In this document: piece by piece, positions 13,714 through 14,029 of the stretch
Layout of the letters: every line of letters begins with the position of its first letter
How positions within the stretch are numbered: the first letter of the stretch is position 1
NCBI GenBank assembly: GCA_050010455.1
Contig: JBEKLA010000142.1
Location: forward strand, 1 to 14,029
Source of the DNA: DATJOQ01 sp050010455
Lineage (GTDB): Bacteria > Desulfobacterota > Binatia > Binatales > Binataceae
Reading direction: 5' to 3'
DNA length: 14,029 bases
Program-made: the position numbers and the translations under genes
Notes under the pieces: model-generated
The model's database searches: none
Seen by the model: only the letters and a program-made list of their open reading frames with translations
What the model was told of the DNA's origin: nothing

Positions 13714-14029
13714 ATGCCAGAGCTTCGCAAAGACCCGATCGTGGGTCGTTGGGTTATTATCTCGACCGAACGCAGCAAACGGCCAACAGACTTCGCGCAC
13801 GGCTCGAACAGCGGCGGCCTTCGCAATACCGCGGTATGCGTCCTTTGCCCGGGGAACGAGGAAATGACCCCGCCCGAGGTGCTCGCGTATCGCGATACGA
13901 ATCTGGCGCCTAACCGCGCCGGATGGCACGTGCGCGTGGTGCCCAACAAGTTCCCCGCGCTCAAGATCGAGGGCTCGATGGGGCGTCGCGGGCAGGGCCT
14001 CTACGACATGATGAACGGAGTAGGCGCGC
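13714..14029 (+). CDS. galT: galactose-1-phosphate uridylyltransferase, 5' part, cut by window edge
   Basis: GalT exchanges UMP between UDP-glucose and galactose-1-phosphate in the Leloir pathway. The open frame from ATG 13714 runs 105 codons to the window edge, about a third of the enzyme. MPELRKDPIVGRWVIISTER is the conserved N-terminus. CVLCPGNEEMTPPEV at residues 42-56 has the zinc-type Cys42 and Cys45 of the CxxCpGnE motif, and WHVRVVPNKFPAL at 72-84 is the next conserved block; MMNGVGA at the end is where the GxHEV motif should follow. GGTGA at 13701-13705, eight bases before ATG, supports this start. The nucleotide-binding and catalytic HPHxQ region lies outside the window, so a related HIT-family nucleotidyltransferase (such as an ADP-dependent variant) cannot be excluded. 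Confidence 0.88.
   Translation, partial: MPELRKDPIVGRWVIISTERSKRPTDFAHGSNSGGLRNTAVCVLCPGNEEMTPPEVLAYRDTNLAPNRAGWHVRVVPNKFPALKIEGSMGRRGQGLYDMMNGVGA

Noticed and set aside
1..14029. CRISPR arrays, tRNA or rRNA genes, phage or defence modules
   Set aside because: I saw no regularly spaced repeats, no cloverleaf-like sequence and no protein of these classes; apart from the GIY-YIG remnant the region is housekeeping chromosome.

Overview
The window reads as ordinary chromosome from a GC-rich Gram-negative-type bacterium. It makes 5-aminolevulinate by the C5 route (glutamyl-tRNA reductase), carries a fused CobA-HemD protein, and has a zinc-type HemB and a Lon preceded by a DUF2203 gene. Together these fit a deltaproteobacterial-grade lineage (Desulfobacterota, Myxococcota or Binatota) or an acidobacterium better than an alpha- or gammaproteobacterium. 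This placement is inferred from gene content and protein flavour only.

Layout. 1-472: the 5' part of a glucokinase gene on the minus strand, cut by the window edge. 473-768: a divergent intergenic region. 769-5439: a tight plus-strand heme operon, ccsA/hemX-like, hemA, hemC and a cobA-hemD fusion, with gaps of 1 and 4 bases and then an 8-base overlap. 5492-6154: a convergent minus-strand class I O-methyltransferase lying inside the heme locus. 6261-7235: hemB with its own upstream region. 7236-7748: no intact gene, but a probable terminator, three copies of a dispersed repeat containing TGTCATTCC, and a GIY-YIG nuclease gene broken by a single-base insertion and bracketed by two of the copies.

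7749-10977: a minus-strand operon of six genes. In transcription order these are DUF2203, a DUF4149/TMEM205-like membrane protein that has lost its middle and its frame, a HAD hydrolase, a LOG-like Rossmann protein, a PaaI-type thioesterase, and a QueG-like iron-sulfur protein. 11130-13577: ATP-dependent protease Lon on the plus strand, with an 18-base palindrome upstream. 13714-14029: the 5' part of galT, cut by the window edge.

How the genes work together. hemA, hemC, hemD and hemB supply the early tetrapyrrole steps from glutamyl-tRNA to uroporphyrinogen III. The CobA half of the fusion should divert that product toward siroheme or cobalamin, and CcsA/HemX links the operon to heme handling or cytochrome c maturation at the membrane. 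The two edge genes (glk and galT) are sugar-phosphate enzymes.

I found no undescribed multi-gene system. The points most worth a second look are the unusual signature motifs in the CobA half, the repeat-bracketed GIY-YIG pseudogene, the decayed DUF4149 gene, and the atypical cysteine spacing of the QueG-like protein.
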